A stretch of DNA of 64,000 bases, from contig CM036223.1 in the NCBI GenBank assembly GCA_020631735.1, forward strand, positions 7,044,191-7,108,190, read 5' to 3'. This document shows, piece by piece, positions 34,846 to 46,408 of the stretch. The notes beneath the pieces are model-generated. The model saw only the letters and a program-made list of their open reading frames with translations. It was not told the DNA's origin and searched no databases. A program made the translations under genes and the position numbers. Numbering within the stretch: position 1 is the first letter of the stretch; every line of letters starts with the position of its first letter. The DNA comes from Saccharum officinarum (lineage: Eukaryota > Streptophyta > Magnoliopsida > Poales > Poaceae).

Positions 34846-37197
34846 ATGTCTAATGGGGAAGGACCACCTCCCACTTTTGAGGGAGACGATTTTCCATATT
34901 GGAAAATTCGTATGGAGGCGTACCTCGAAGCCATAGATGTTGGGTGCCTTAGAGCCGCAACCGAAGGGCTTCCCCCCATAAGGGATCCCGCTAACCCAAG
35001 TGGTGACGAGGAGAAGTACGACCGGTGGAATGCAAAGGCCAAAAATGCACTCTACCGGGGCTTAGGCAAAGATATCTTCAATCGCGTGCGTAATGCAAAG
35101 AACGCTCATGAATTGTGGGAAAATCTTTGTGCTCTCCATGAGGGAACTAAGAGTGAGCGTGAGGAACGCTATCACATAGCTTTAAAGAAAATTAATTCTT
35201 TTGAGATGCTTTCCAAAGAAAGTGCTAATGACATGTACACTCGCTTGAATGTTCTTGTAGAGGACCTCAATGCTCTTGGGCTCACCAAAATGAGCCAATC
35301 GGATGTTGCAAGGAAGATCTTGAGTGTGCTTCCCGTTGAGAAGTATGGACACATTGTCACCGTGCTTCACCAAAGTGATCTTTCCACCGCAACACCGACT
35401 CAAGTTTTAGGGAAAATCAATGCTCATGAGATGTACATGCATATCACTCCGGAAGAGGGCTCATCATCTTCCAAGAAGAAAGACTTGGCCTTCAAAGCTA
35501 GTCATGACAAGAAGAAGAAGAAGGGCCAAGCCATGATGGTGCAAGAAAGCTCAAGTGAAAGTGATGTTGATGATGAATCACTTGCACTCATGGTGAGAAA
35601 GACCACCAAGATGCTAAAGAAGCTCAACAAGAGTGGCATCAAGTTCGATGGCAAGAAGAAGAAATTCTTCACAAGTAGCAAGAGAAAGCCAATCTCGGAG
35701 ATGGATTGCTACAATTGTGGTGAACTTGGCCACCTAGCTCATCAATGCCCTAGACCACCAAAAGACAAGTACAAGAACAAGAACAAGGGCAAGAAAAATG
35801 ATTCAAGTGATGAAGAAGAAGAGAAGAAGAAGAACAAGCCATACAAGAAGAAGGATGGCAAGAAGAAGGAGTTCCACAAGAAGAAGAAGGGAGGAAAGGC
35901 ATACATTGTTGGTGATTGGCTCACCGACATTGAATCATCTTGTGAGTCCTCCGAAGATGAGAGCGATGATGAGAAAGAGAAGGTTGCCGCATTTGTGATG
36001 GGGCCATCATCTTCACCAACATCTTCATCACCACCTTCACCGCCTCCTTCACCATCATCGTCCACTACTCACCTATGCCTTATGGCCAAGGGTGAACGAA
36101 AGGTACAAAACCATGATAGTGATGATGATGATGATGATAGTGATAGTGATGATGAATATGACTCACCTTCTTATGATGAACTTGTAAAATTGCTAAACAA
36201 ATACACTAAAATCATAAGAAGGACTAGAAGTGAAAATGATGATCTTCAAAATGAAAATGAATCACTCTCATCCAAGCTTGAAAATATTCAAAAGACTAGT
36301 GGTGAGCTTAGAGTTCAAAATGAAGTGATGTCTTCCACTCTCAAGGAGCTCAAAACCTCTTATAAAGAGCTTAAAGATCAACATGATAAACTTGAGAAGA
36401 AGCATGATGAGCTCATCACTAGACATAATTCTCTAAAGGACAAATACACCACATTAAAAATTGACTATGATAGTCTTGTGGTTGCTAATGAACTTGCTCT
36501 TGAGACACATGATGCTACTAACCATGTTGTTAAGTGTGATATAGCTACATCATGTGATGACTTGATCATTGAAAGCATTGAGCAAGGTTCTAGTAGCAAA
36601 GGCAAGAGTGTGGTTGAGTCAAGCAACCATGATGATTATGCCAAGATTAAGAGTGAGAATGAGAAGCTTGCAAATGAGAACAAGAAGCTAAAAGGTTTGA
36701 TGGCTCTTGAGAAGCAACCAACAAATGAGTCACTCATTGAAGAAAACAAAAAGCTCAAGCAAGAAAAAGAGCATCTCAAGACCGGCCTAAGCAAGTTCAC
36801 AAGAGGCCAACATTTGCAAAGTGAGCTCCTCATGAACACCGTAATGAAGATGGATAGAAGTGGTATTGGGTACTTGGCAAATCAAGAGAAGAAAGCAAAA
36901 GCTCAACAACAACAAAGCAAGTCAAAGCCCAAGCCAAAGAGATGTGTTGAGTGTGGTCAAGAAGGTCACTTTGCTCATGAATGCAAAACTCCACCACCAC
37001 AACCCTTGCCCAAGCATGCTAGACCTTTCGCTTTCAATGCTCATTATATGCTAAGAAAAGATTCAAATGGAAAGATGAAAGTCATGTTTTTGGGTCCCCC
37101 AAACAAGAATAGGCCAAAGAAAATATGGGTTGCCAAGTCACTAGTGGATAAAGTCAAGGGCCCCTCTCAAGTTTGGGTCCCTAAACAAAAAGCTTGA
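34846..37197 (+). CDS. Sirevirus Gag
   Basis: 783 residues, starting at the first ATG after the primer binding site. The N-terminal copia gag domain spans about residues 1-230 (YWKIRMEAYL near residue 19). Lys/Glu-rich stretches surround a first CCHC zinc knuckle at about 288-301 (CYNCGELGHLAHQC). An acidic Ser/Asp region lies at about 415-450, a long coiled coil at about 455-660, and a second CCHC knuckle at about 700-713 (CVECGQEGHFAHEC). This is the structural particle protein; the coiled coil and double knuckle are usual for Sirevirus Gag. The frame is intact and ends at a TGA at 37195-37197. Pol follows in a different frame 12 bases later. Confidence 0.93.
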   Translation: MSNGEGPPPTFEGDDFPYWKIRMEAYLEAIDVGCLRAATEGLPPIRDPANPSGDEEKYDRWNAKAKNALYRGLGKDIFNRVRNAKNAHELWENLCALHEGTKSEREERYHIALKKINSFEMLSKESANDMYTRLNVLVEDLNALGLTKMSQSDVARKILSVLPVEKYGHIVTVLHQSDLSTATPTQVLGKINAHEMYMHITPEEGSSSSKKKDLAFKASHDKKKKKGQAMMVQESSSESDVDDESLALMVRKTTKMLKKLNKSGIKFDGKKKKFFTSSKRKPISEMDCYNCGELGHLAHQCPRPPKDKYKNKNKGKKNDSSDEEEEKKKNKPYKKKDGKKKEFHKKKKGGKAYIVGDWLTDIESSCESSEDESDDEKEKVAAFVMGPSSSPTSSSPPSPPPSPSSSTTHLCLMAKGERKVQNHDSDDDDDDSDSDDEYDSPSYDELVKLLNKYTKIIRRTRSENDDLQNENESLSSKLENIQKTSGELRVQNEVMSSTLKELKTSYKELKDQHDKLEKKHDELITRHNSLKDKYTTLKIDYDSLVVANELALETHDATNHVVKCDIATSCDDLIIESIEQGSSSKGKSVVESSNHDDYAKIKSENEKLANENKKLKGLMALEKQPTNESLIEENKKLKQEKEHLKTGLSKFTRGQHLQSELLMNTVMKMDRSGIGYLANQEKKAKAQQQQSKSKPKPKRCVECGQEGHFAHECKTPPPQPLPKHARPFAFNAHYMLRKDSNGKMKVMFLGPPNKNRPKKIWVAKSLVDKVKGPSQVWVPKQKA

Positions 37198-37211
37198 TCT
37201 CTTGTGTGTAG

Positions 37212-40073
37212 GTGAACTACAAGACCGGTGGATCTCATTGGGTTATTGATAGTGGTTGCACTCAACATATGACCGGTGATCCTCGTATGTTCACCACCAT
37301 TGAAGAGAATGGAATATGTCAAGAGAAGATCACATTTGGGGATAATTCAAAGAGCAAAGTCAAGGGTATAGGCAAGATTGCAATATCACATGATCACTCA
37401 CTCTCAAATGTGCTCTATGTTGCTTCATTGAGTTTCAACTTGTTATCCGTTGGGCAACTTTGTGACCTTGGCTTCTAATGCTTGTTCACACCAAATGAAG
37501 TGGAAGTTTCAAAGATAGATGACAAGCAAGTGATATTCAAAGGCTTTAGATACAACAATCTTTATCTTGTTGACTTCACCTCCGAAGTGGCAAATTGCTT
37601 TAAGAAGTTTGCAAAGAGAGCTCAAAATGAATTTGAAGTCAAGATAAAGAAGATTAGAAGTGACAATGGGAAAGAGTTTGACAACACCAACATTGAAGCT
37701 TATTGTGATGAAATTGGAATCAAGCATGAGGTCTCTTCAACCTACACTCCTCAACAAAATGGTGTAGTTGAGAGAAAGAACCGAACTTTGATCACCCTTG
37801 CAAGAACAATGCTAGATGAGTACAACACTCCGGAGAAGTTGTGGGCCGAGGCAATCAACACCGCATGCTATGCTTCAAATCGCCTCTTCCTACAAAAGTT
37901 TCTTGGCAAGACCCCCTATGAGTTGCTTAATGGGAAGAAGCCGGACGTCTCTTTCTTCCGGGTGTTTGGTTGCAAATGTTACATCTACAAGAAGCGTCAA
38001 CACCTAGGGAAGTTTCAAAGACGTTGTGATATTGGTTTTCTTGTTGGTTACTCATCAAAGTCCAAAGCATATAGAGTATTTAACCATGCCACCGGTTTGG
38101 TTGAAGAAACATATGATGTGGAATTTGATGAATCTAACGGCTCCCAAGGAGCAATTGAGAATTGTGATGATGTAGGTGATGAACCCTTGAGGGAGGCCAT
38201 GAAGAACATGCCGGTGGGAGACATCAAGCCAAAAGATGATGATGACGATGTACAAATTGTTGATCCACCATCTTCATCACGTGTGCCTCAAGATGATGAC
38301 AAGAATGAGAGAGTTGAAAATGAAGACACTTATGTCTCTCATGAACAAGCCGAGGCACAAGCTCAAGATGTTGATGCTCCCCATCCACCTCCTCAAGTGG
38401 TTGATAGAAGAAACTCACCACTACTTCAAGCACATCCACAAGATCTCATCATAGGGAGTCCTACAAAGGGAGTAATGACTCGATCTCAAAAACTAGCTTC
38501 TTTTGTTGAACATCACTCTTTTGTCTCTTGCGTTGAACCTAAGAATGTAGAAGAAGCTCTTCAAGATCCGGATTGGGTGAATGCAATGCATGAAGAATTG
38601 AACAACTTCACCCGCAATCAAGTATGGACACTTGAAGAGCATCCTAAAGGTGCAAGAGTCATTGGAACCAAGTGGGTGTTCCGAAACAAGCAAGATGACC
38701 AAGGCATAGTGGTGAGGAACAAGGCAAGACTAGTTGCAAAGGGGTTCTCTCAAGTTGAAGGTCTTGATTTTGGAGAGACCTTTGCACCCGTTGCAAGACT
38801 TGAAGCCATTCGTATCCTCCTTGCATATGCATCACATCATGATATGAAACTATATCAAATGGATGTGAAAAGTGCATTCTTAAATGGCTTTATAAATGAA
38901 CTAGTCTATGTTAATCAACCTCCCGGGTTTGAAGACCCTAGATATCCTAATCATGTTTATAGGTTGTCCAAGGCGTTATATGGGCTCAAGCAAGCCCCTA
39001 GAGCGTGGTATGAGCGCCTCCGGGACTTCCTCATTGAGAAGGGCTTCACCATTGGGAAGGTCGACACCACACTATTCACCAAGAAGTTTAATGGGGAGAT
39101 CTTTATTTGTCAAGTATATGTTGATGATATCATCTTCGGATCAACAAATGAAGATTATTGCAAGGAATTTGGTGAATTGATGTCGAAGGAGTTCGAGATG
39201 TCAATGATTGGTGAGCTCACATTCTTCCTTGGATTTCAAGTAAAGCAAATGAGAGAAGGGATTTTCATCTCTCAAGAAAAGTATACCAAGGATCTTCTCA
39301 AAAGATTCAAGATGGAAGAATGCAAACCAATCAAGACCCCAATGCCATCAAATGGACATCTCGACCTAGATGAGGGAGGTAAACCGGTTGATCAAACTCT
39401 CTACCGTTCTATGATTGGTAGCTTGTTGTACCTTACCGCATCTAGGCCCGATATCATGTTTAGTGTGTGCATGTGTGCCCGCTTTCAAGCGTGCCCTAAA
39501 GAACCTCACCTAAGTGCCGTAAAAAGAATCCTAAGATATCTTAAGCTCACCCCAAGCATTGGTCTTTGGTATCCCAAAGGAGCTAGATTCCAACTAGTTG
39601 GCTATTCCGATTCGGACTATGCCGGTTGCAAAATTGATAGAAAAAGCACATCCGGAGGGTGCCATTTGCTTGGAAGATCTTTAGTATCTTGGTCATCTAA
39701 AAAGCAAAATAGTGTGGCTTTGTCCACCGCCGAGGCGGAATACATTGCCGCGGGGGCTTGTTGTGCACAAATCTTATATATAAAACAAACCCTCCTAGAC
39801 TATGGAATTGTTCTTGAAAAGGTGCCACTTTTATGTGATAATGAAAGTGCCGTTAAAATTGCTAACAATCCGGTACAACACTCTCGCACCAAGCACATTG
39901 ATATCCGCCATCACTTTCTAAGAGATCACGTTGCTAAAAATGACATATCACTAGAAGGTGTAAGAAGTGAAAATCAATTAGCGGATATCTTCACTAAACC
40001 TTTGGATGAGGCAACCTTTTGTAGGTTAAGAAGTGAACTCAATGTGCTTGATTCTAGCAACTTTAAAAAATGA
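37212..40073 (+). pseudogene. Sirevirus Pol (protease, partial integrase, RT, RNase H), broken
   Basis: The frame opens directly after a TAG at 37209-37211. Aspartic protease DSGC lies near residue 13 (37248). A TAA stop at 37476-37478 interrupts it, by comparison with the paralogue a single substitution; the same frame then runs 863 residues. The integrase has lost its HHCC zinc finger and the first catalytic Asp: the sequence jumps from the LYLVDF region to the [12 protein letters not shown] region, roughly 115 residues in frame relative to the paralogue at 47166-48248. The second Asp (SDNGKEF) and the Glu (NGVVERK) remain. RT has [10 protein letters not shown] and YVDDIIFG; RNase H has SDSDYAG and the ADIFTKPL end. 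It was once a normal copia Pol and is now unable to integrate. Confidence 0.92.
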
Positions 40074-40414
40074 GCGTGTGTTGTCCCTTGCATATGCATG
40101 GTTGTTGTTCTTGTCGTTTCTTTTCGGTTAAGCTTTGAGCAACCTCTGTGTTCGTCCATGGATAGAGAGAGCATTTTGACGCTCCTAAAGGTTCAAAAAC
40201 TCTATTGCATGGCCATACGTTGCTCCTTGGGTGTTTATTGCCTATTTTCTTAAAAATAATACTAGCCTAAGGCAATCTATTTTTAAAAAATTTGAGGGTT
40301 TGAGTGAGGTCACTCATATCGTGTTCCAATTGGTGTTTATTTGTGTCTTTTTGAATTGGAACCTGATTGGGAGAAGTCGCGTCGTAGTTCGGAACGAAGA
40401 AGGGCGAAGAACAG
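40074..40414 (+). other. Pol 3' spacer of the Sirevirus
   Basis: Non-coding sequence between the pol stop and the internal palindrome array. No features identified. Confidence 0.6.
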
Positions 40415-40741
40415 TGACCGGACGCAGGACCGGACGCAGTGATGCTTCACCACCGCGTCCGGTCCCGACGTCCACCAGCGCGTCCGGTCATCCAGAAGAC
40501 CAACTCCAGATCTAGTGACCGGACGCTGCACCGGACGCGCCGCTGTTGACCACCGCGTCCGGTCCCGGTTACCACCACCGCGTCCGGTCATTCGCGACGA
40601 TTTCCCGAGCTCCCCTCGACCGGACTCTGACCGCGTCCGGTCAGTCCTCACCGGACGCGTCCGGTCACTCCAGGAGCTTACTGGAGTGTGACCGGACGCT
40701 GCACCACCGCGTCCGGTCATAACGACCACCGCGTCCGGTCA
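40415..40741 (+). promoter_or_regulatory. Internal palindrome array between pol and the envelope-like ORF
   Basis: About a dozen GACCGGACGC...GCGTCCGGTC units like those in the LTR U3, but outside the LTR. Downstream is CATATACC at about 40769 and a GC-rich leader. The arrangement mimics the LTR promoter and may drive the envelope-like ORF, or was copied there by recombination. Confidence 0.55.
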
Positions 40742-41378
40742 TCACGCGTCGAGCGGATCTGACCCTTCATATACCGGTTTGTCCTCGGCCGTGTTTCTTC
40801 CTCAGCCCGAGTTTCGTCCGCCGCCAGCCCTAAATCGTGAGTTTCGCCAGAGCCGCCGCGCCATCGCCGTCTTCCTCGCCTCCGGCAAGCCGAGTCCCCT
40901 GCCCCGTGCCGGCCCTCGCTCGCGCGCGCGCCAGCCCTGCCCGTGCCTGCCCACGTCAGCCGCGCCCACGCGCCACCGCCGCCCGCGCGCCACCGCGCCA
41001 CCGCCGCTCGCTCGCTCCTCCGCCGCTGGTGAGCCGCGCCCTTGTCGCCGGTGAGCCACGCTCCTTGCTTGCCAGCATCATCTCCGGCAGTGGACTGCCT
41101 CCCGCTCGCCTCCGATCGATCTTCGTCGAGTTGCCCTAACCCTAACCCTAGGGTTCGCGTAACGTCGTTCGATCGTTCGTCGTCAAGGTTTTGTCGCGCG
41201 TCGTCTTCTTCGCGAGGTTGTTTCGCGTCACCTTGACCTCCTCGCTAGGGTTTGCCGTAATTCTTTCTTTTAATCCTAATTGCATCATGTTTCGGCAAAT
41301 CAGAGCTCGTCCGGCGATTTCGGGGAATCTCGCGATCTAGGTCACCTCTTCTTGTCACCGTCGGCTCGTCGATCCGAG

Positions 41379-41490
41379 GTAGCTTCGCCTTTCGATTCAC
41401 GTCGTATCTCATATGCTTGCTATCTCTAGGGTTTCGTACCTTTTAGTTGTATATGTGCTTATAGTAGATCTCTCTATTCCGTCGTTGCAG
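41379..41490 (+). other. Putative intron in the leader of the envelope-like ORF
   Basis: GTAGCT donor after CCGAG and TTGCAG acceptor with a T-rich tract; 112 bases. It would be an untranslated-leader intron, 130 bases before the ATG at 41621. Alternatively only the acceptor is used, joined to an upstream donor to make a subgenomic transcript. Confidence 0.4.
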
Positions 41491-41620
41491 CGAGTCTGTC
41501 CGTGTGTCGGGTGAGATCAGTTTGCTGAATCCGAGGCCAAGCCTGCGGATACGGATTGAGGCCAAGCCTCTCGAGTGACAGTTCACCATCTTTCAGAGGT
41601 TTTCGGTCAGTTTGTCAGCA

Positions 41621-44102
41621 TGGTGCGTTGCAAGAACGCCGGTGGTGCTCCTAGTGACGGGGACGACAGTCCTCCTCGTCGGTCTGAGATTGCACGTGGA
41701 AAGCGTATCAAGATCTTGGCCAGAAAGAAGAAGAAGACACTTACAGAGGCAGAGATTGCTCAGGCCATGGCAGATGCAGCAGAGCAGGCAGAGAGAGGTG
41801 GCAGGAGCAGTGGCATACGCATAGGCGAGCGTCGCTTTCATCTTGAAGGTCGACAGCTCGGCACAGAGGCCATTGAGGGTACTGAGGATACTGGAGCTAC
41901 AGAGGGTATGTCAGTTGATCCACCTCCAGAGGCCACAGAGGCTCCAGAGGCCACAGAGGCTCCAGAGGCTACAGAGGACACAGAGGAGCAGCCAGCTCAG
42001 TCTCCACCACGTCGCCGCTCCACACGCGCACGTACTCAGGTGACTCCTAGGCCAGAGGGCCAGCGTCGTGGAGCACGTCCTCCTCCCAGAGCTAGAGGTT
42101 CACCCCCGGTCGAGCACTTTGACTTGAGGGGTGCTACAGCACGTCAGGTGCAGGGGTTGAGGTTCGTGGAGGTCAGTCGGTGGTTTCCGCCTGTGAGGGA
42201 TCCCAGAGCTTCAGAAGGCTTTTATACCCCACTTCAGGAGGATTTCTACAGGGCTCTAGTTGACAGCGGTATTGCTTTCCGACCACAGAGGGTCTGTCGA
42301 CTTGAGTCACTGGTTGAGGTTGTGGGAGAACAGCTACGTCCGCACCTGTCCTTTCTGCCAGGCTTGTCAGATCTTCTTGGACGGACAGGTGCATACTGCG
42401 GCACATGGGTCAGAGAGTTTTATGCTTCACTATGGATTGATCCTGCCCATGATTTCATTCACTTTGCATTCCGAGGCCGCGATCACCGTCTATACAGCAC
42501 CAGAGTGCGGGAGATTCTCAGACTCCCAGCTTCCAACACGAAGATACATCAGCTGTGTTTTGGTCAGACTCCTCCACCGAGACGCCCTCATGGCGGTGCA
42601 GTGCCACCTACAGACTTGGTTCGACCCTGCTTCCGTGAGCCTTTTGGCGAAGGGTCTCGTCGCACGCCTGCCAGTTTGACACCACTTGCCAGAGTTCTGG
42701 ATGCTATAGTCAGACGCACTCTACTTCCCAGACTTGGCTACAGAGAGGGACTGACTCGGATGCAGCTATGGGTTGTTCACCACCTCCTCTCACAGACACA
42801 GTTTGACATTTGGGATCTCATACTTAGTGAGATGGAGGACACCATAGCTGAGGGCTTCAAGGGTAATCGTCAGCTGCCCTATGCACACTGGATCTGCTTC
42901 ATTATTAGATCATCCATTCAGCTACCAGCAGAGATCCGAGCTGAGATATCAGATACTACTACTGCTTTCCCTGAGTATGATATCCGTCAGCTTTGGGCTT
43001 CAGTCACTAGAGATCAGGCCCAGTGCCAGGACAGCGTGTGCGACCTGAGGTTCCTGAGACAGCAGCTGAGCAGGACGCCACAGTTGATGAGCTTGCAGAG
43101 GCAGAGCTTGCCGATCTTGACGCTCAGCCTGCTGATCTTCCTGAGGATGTGACATCTGACAGCACTGATGAGGACTACCAGCCCATCCCTAGGTACCGGT
43201 CTCCTCGGTCTCACGACCACGAGGCCGGTGGCTCTGGTTCAGCCTCCCGCACAGACCCAGCCATGGTGGCAATACTTGAGAGGTTGACCCAGGCACAGGA
43301 GCAGCAGCAACAGCAGATACAGCGACAGGCTCAGGACACAGCTGCAGCACTTGCACAGATTCAGGCTCGTCAGGACGAGTTTCAGCGTCAGCAGCTTGAG
43401 ATCCAGAGGCAGCAGGTTGAAATGCAGCGACAGCAGTACGAGATTCAGCGACAGAGTGCAGCTAGTCAGCAGCAGTACTTGGATCTCCTGCGCCACCTAG
43501 TCACTGTTGGGGTTCCTCCGCCTGCTTCTGTCCTGACTTCTGCTTTACAATCCAGTGATCCATCGAGTCAGGGACAGCCGGGTTTCCAGTTCACATCCCC
43601 ACAGCAGCAGGTTCCCCAGTCATTCCAGTCCCCGAGCTTCACGCCTATTCACACGGGGTTTACACCTTCAGACCAGCCTTGCCCTCACCTCCTGACAGGC
43701 ACACCTTTCGGTGATTTCAGTGCTACCTACAGTGAGCTGACTGGTCAGCCGACGCCCTCGCACACTACCTTTGCTACTTCTTCAGGGTTGTCAGCTTCAG
43801 AGGCAGCTATTCCTCCAGTGACAGGGACCGGTACTACAGAGACTCTACCTTCGTCAGTTGCCTCGATAGATCCTCCTGCTATTGGCTCGCTACAGGCTCA
43901 GGTCACTCAGACGGATCCTCTTATTACTACTACGACAGTACCTGTTCCTGCCGTTCAGACCCAGACAGTTACACAGCCACATGCTTCTTTAGAGGGTCAG
44001 CCAGATAGCTCAGATTCTGAGAGAGATTCTCTACACTTCGTGATTACTCTGCGCACCTCGGCACCCGACACGACTCCGTCTGTCCCCCCGTCAGATCCTT
44101 AG
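41621..44102 (+). CDS. Sirevirus envelope-like / third ORF, one frameshift
   Basis: Two overlapping frames, 41575-43152 and 43023-44102, form one protein of about 820 residues if a single base near 43022-43024 is missing. The ATG at 41621 is preferred because it starts a basic segment conserved in such proteins. In order: basic nuclear-localization-like region (ARKKKK, about 30), Pro-Glu-Ala-Thr repeats (about 104-121), a globular domain of the putative plant transposon protein type (about 180-440, with SLWIDPAHDF and RVREIL), a Gln-rich coiled coil (about 550-625), and a Ser/Thr/Pro-rich tail. No membrane segment is evident, so envelope function is doubtful. Confidence 0.7.
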
Positions 44103-44127
44103 ATTAGTTTTTTGGCGCTTGATGCCA

Positions 44128-44158
44128 AAGGGGGAGAGAGAGTAGTTTCAGGGGGAGT
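44128..44158 (+). other. Upstream polypurine-like motifs
   Basis: AAAGGGGGAGAGAG and CAGGGGGAG follow the third ORF. Multiple polypurine motifs before the 3' LTR are typical of Sireviruses. Confidence 0.5.
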
Positions 44159-44159
44159 T

Positions 44160-44537
44160 TTGAGAGAGGGTTTTCGTTTTTTCTTGTGTGCTACTTTCAT
44201 GCATCATGATTACTTTTTAGTCATTGCATTCGTGTGACATGTCATCGTTTGATAAACCTTGAGTCTTAATGTTTTATCTAGTCGCAGTGTTAACACTTGT
44301 CACCTTTTTTAATTATAGCTCTAAGGTTGTGCTTCCGTGCCTTACTCCGATTTCTTATGAGCTATACCTGTTTGTGTACTAACGATCTTTGTCTTATCTT
44401 ATGAGTACACTCTTTTGGCTTGGGGCACATAAGCAATTCCTAACCCCTTGTGCTTATTGCTTTTTGCTTATGTGAACCATGCATGCTCGAAAACCTCAAC
44501 TCAAATCTTTTATATCTTAGTGTTGTCATCAATCACC
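44160..44537 (+). other. Spacer before the 3' LTR of the Sirevirus
   Basis: T-rich non-coding sequence between the polypurine motifs. No gene. Confidence 0.6.
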
Positions 44538-44551
44538 AAAAAGGGGGAGAT
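44538..44551 (+). other. Polypurine tract of the Sirevirus
   Basis: AAAAAGGGGGAGAT directly abuts the 3' LTR start TGAAAGC. Confidence 0.85.
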
Positions 44552-46159
44552 TGAAAGCATCTAGGCCCCGAGGTTTGGTTTCGGCAATTGATGACAACGC
44601 TTTATTACCATGACTAACGTGTGTTTTGCAGAAACTTTGGTAAGTTAGGTCATGGAGGTTTTAACTGCTTTGGGCACCATGGTATTCATGCCCCTTGATG
44701 GAAATCGTTTCGGTTTTCAAAAGAGTGACGTCAAGATTAAGGACGGTTAGTTCCGGATGTCGAGGTGTTGAGAGACATTTGGAATAGTCGTTAGGATCTT
44801 CGTTTTTCTCTTTTGGCCGTACTATAAAGGGGGCATGAGCGGGTAGCTTGACCTAGGCGAGTCCTATGTTTAGGTGTGGTGCACACTTGTTAAACTTGGC
44901 GCTAGGCAGCTCTAGAATAGCTCAAAGTTCAGTTGGAAGCAACTTGGTTCAAGTTGTGACGCGTTTCGGAGAGTTTCGGGTCGTTTTCCCATGACCGGAC
45001 GCGGTCCTCGGCATGACCGGACGCGTCCGGTCAGTACAGTTCCGCGGCTAGGGTTTCAGCTCTGACGACCGGACGTGGTCCTCGCGAGGACCGAACGCGG
45101 TGGTCAGAGGTCGACACGTGTCACTTGAGGGAAACACCCGATCGGACGCGACCTGGGTGTGATCGGCGCGTCCGGTCACAGTCCAGTAAGGTCCAGAGAC
45201 GACCAGACGCGTCCGGTCATCACCGATCGGACGCGGTCGCGCGTCCGATGCGAGTACAGTATGCTCCCTGCACGATCGGACGCGTCCGGTCACTCCTGAC
45301 CGGTGCGTCCGGTCACTCAGTTGTTTTTCGGATTTCGACCGTTACGAGCGACCGGCGCGTCCGGTCAGTTCAACCGGCGCGTCCGGTCAGCTCGTGTTTT
45401 GCTGAGTCAGCGGGTAACAGTTCGTTTTGTCTGTGGGGTGTATAAATACATCCCCACCACCTCTTTTAGAGGTCTCTTGCTCATTTGATCAGCTGATAAA
45501 TACCTTTGGAGTGCAAGGGAGTGCAAGAGCATTAGTGAGGATAGAGATTTGAGAATCAAAGCTTGAGAGTTCCTCACTAGCGATTAGAGAGTAGCAAGTG
45601 TGCATCCACCTTCTCATTTGGGCTCGTAGTGGTCAAGTGAGAGTTCTAGCTTGTTACTCTTGGTGATCGCCATCACCTAGACGGTTTGGTGGTGATTGGG
45701 AGTTCGGTGATCATCCGGCGGAGCTTGTGGATGACCCAACTCATCTTGTGAGCGGTTGTGGGTGATTCACCGCGACGGAGTGTCAAAGAATCAACCCGTA
45801 GAGAGCACTTGATCCTTGCGTGGATCAAGGGGGAGCTACACCCTTGCGCGGGTGCTCCAACGAGGACTAGTGGGGAGTGGCGACTCTCCGATACCTCGGA
45901 AAAACATCGCCGTGTTCCTTGCCCCTTTACATTCAAGCATTTACTTTCTCGTATTTACTTTCATTGCTTGTTTTACATTCCTAGACTTGCCTTGCTAGAC
46001 TAGGATTGGAAACTAGGGTGCAAAACTTTGTATCGGTAGACTCTCTAGGAACACAAGTAGACACTAGGGGTGAATTCCGGCTTGTAGGATTTAATTCTTG
46101 CATTTAATTTTTAGAGAAGCCCAATTCACCCCCCCCTCTTGGGCATCTTCATCCTTTCA
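44552..46159 (+). repeat. 3' LTR of the Sirevirus
   Basis: 1608 bases, TGAAAGCATC...CATCCTTTCA. It contains one more ACCGGCGCGTCCGGTCA unit (about 45356-45380) than the 5' LTR. The palindrome array is at 44994-45390 and the TATA box at 45441-45448. Confidence 0.93.
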
Positions 46160-46408
46160 GTTATAATTACATATTTATTTAATTTAAGCAATTCATTAAA
46201 TAAGTATCACTATTTTTAATTAATAATACAAAGAACATAAGAAGCAACTCATGAATATATAGTTAAATGCAAATGTAATTAACTAGACTAGGTGCTACTT
46301 GTACAACTAGGGTAGGTTTCCTATATGACACCCCACCAAACATAGGTTATTTTAGAAAAAAATTTGTAGTTGTGATTTTTGTTTCCTGAAAATTTCTGGG
46401 TTGTTACA
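46160..46408 (-). repeat. Probable LTR terminus of a third element
   Basis: Read on the minus strand, it starts TGTAACAACCC at 46408, a usual gypsy LTR start, immediately after the reading frame of the older Sirevirus pol breaks off. The Sirevirus at 33212 lies inside it. Element type is not determined. Confidence 0.5.

Larger units (their letters stand above)
33212..46159 (+). mobile_element. Sirevirus (Ty1/copia, Maximus/SIRE lineage), full-length but defective
   Basis: 12,948 bases: 5' LTR 33212-34792, primer binding site, gag 34846-37197, pol 37212-40073, a long spacer, an envelope-like ORF 41621-44102, polypurine tracts, 3' LTR 44552-46159. GTTAT flanks both sides (33207-33211 and 46160-46164). 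The large coiled-coil Gag with two zinc knuckles, the third ORF, the palindromic repeats upstream of the LTR TATA box and several polypurine motifs all fit Sireviruses. It cannot move alone, because pol has a stop codon and lacks part of integrase. Confidence 0.95.

Noticed and set aside
41134..41155. CCCTAAA-like telomeric repeat (CCCTAACCCTAACCCTAGGG)
   Set aside because: Only about three units, within a leader-like region rich in AGGGTTT boxes; too short for an interstitial telomere.
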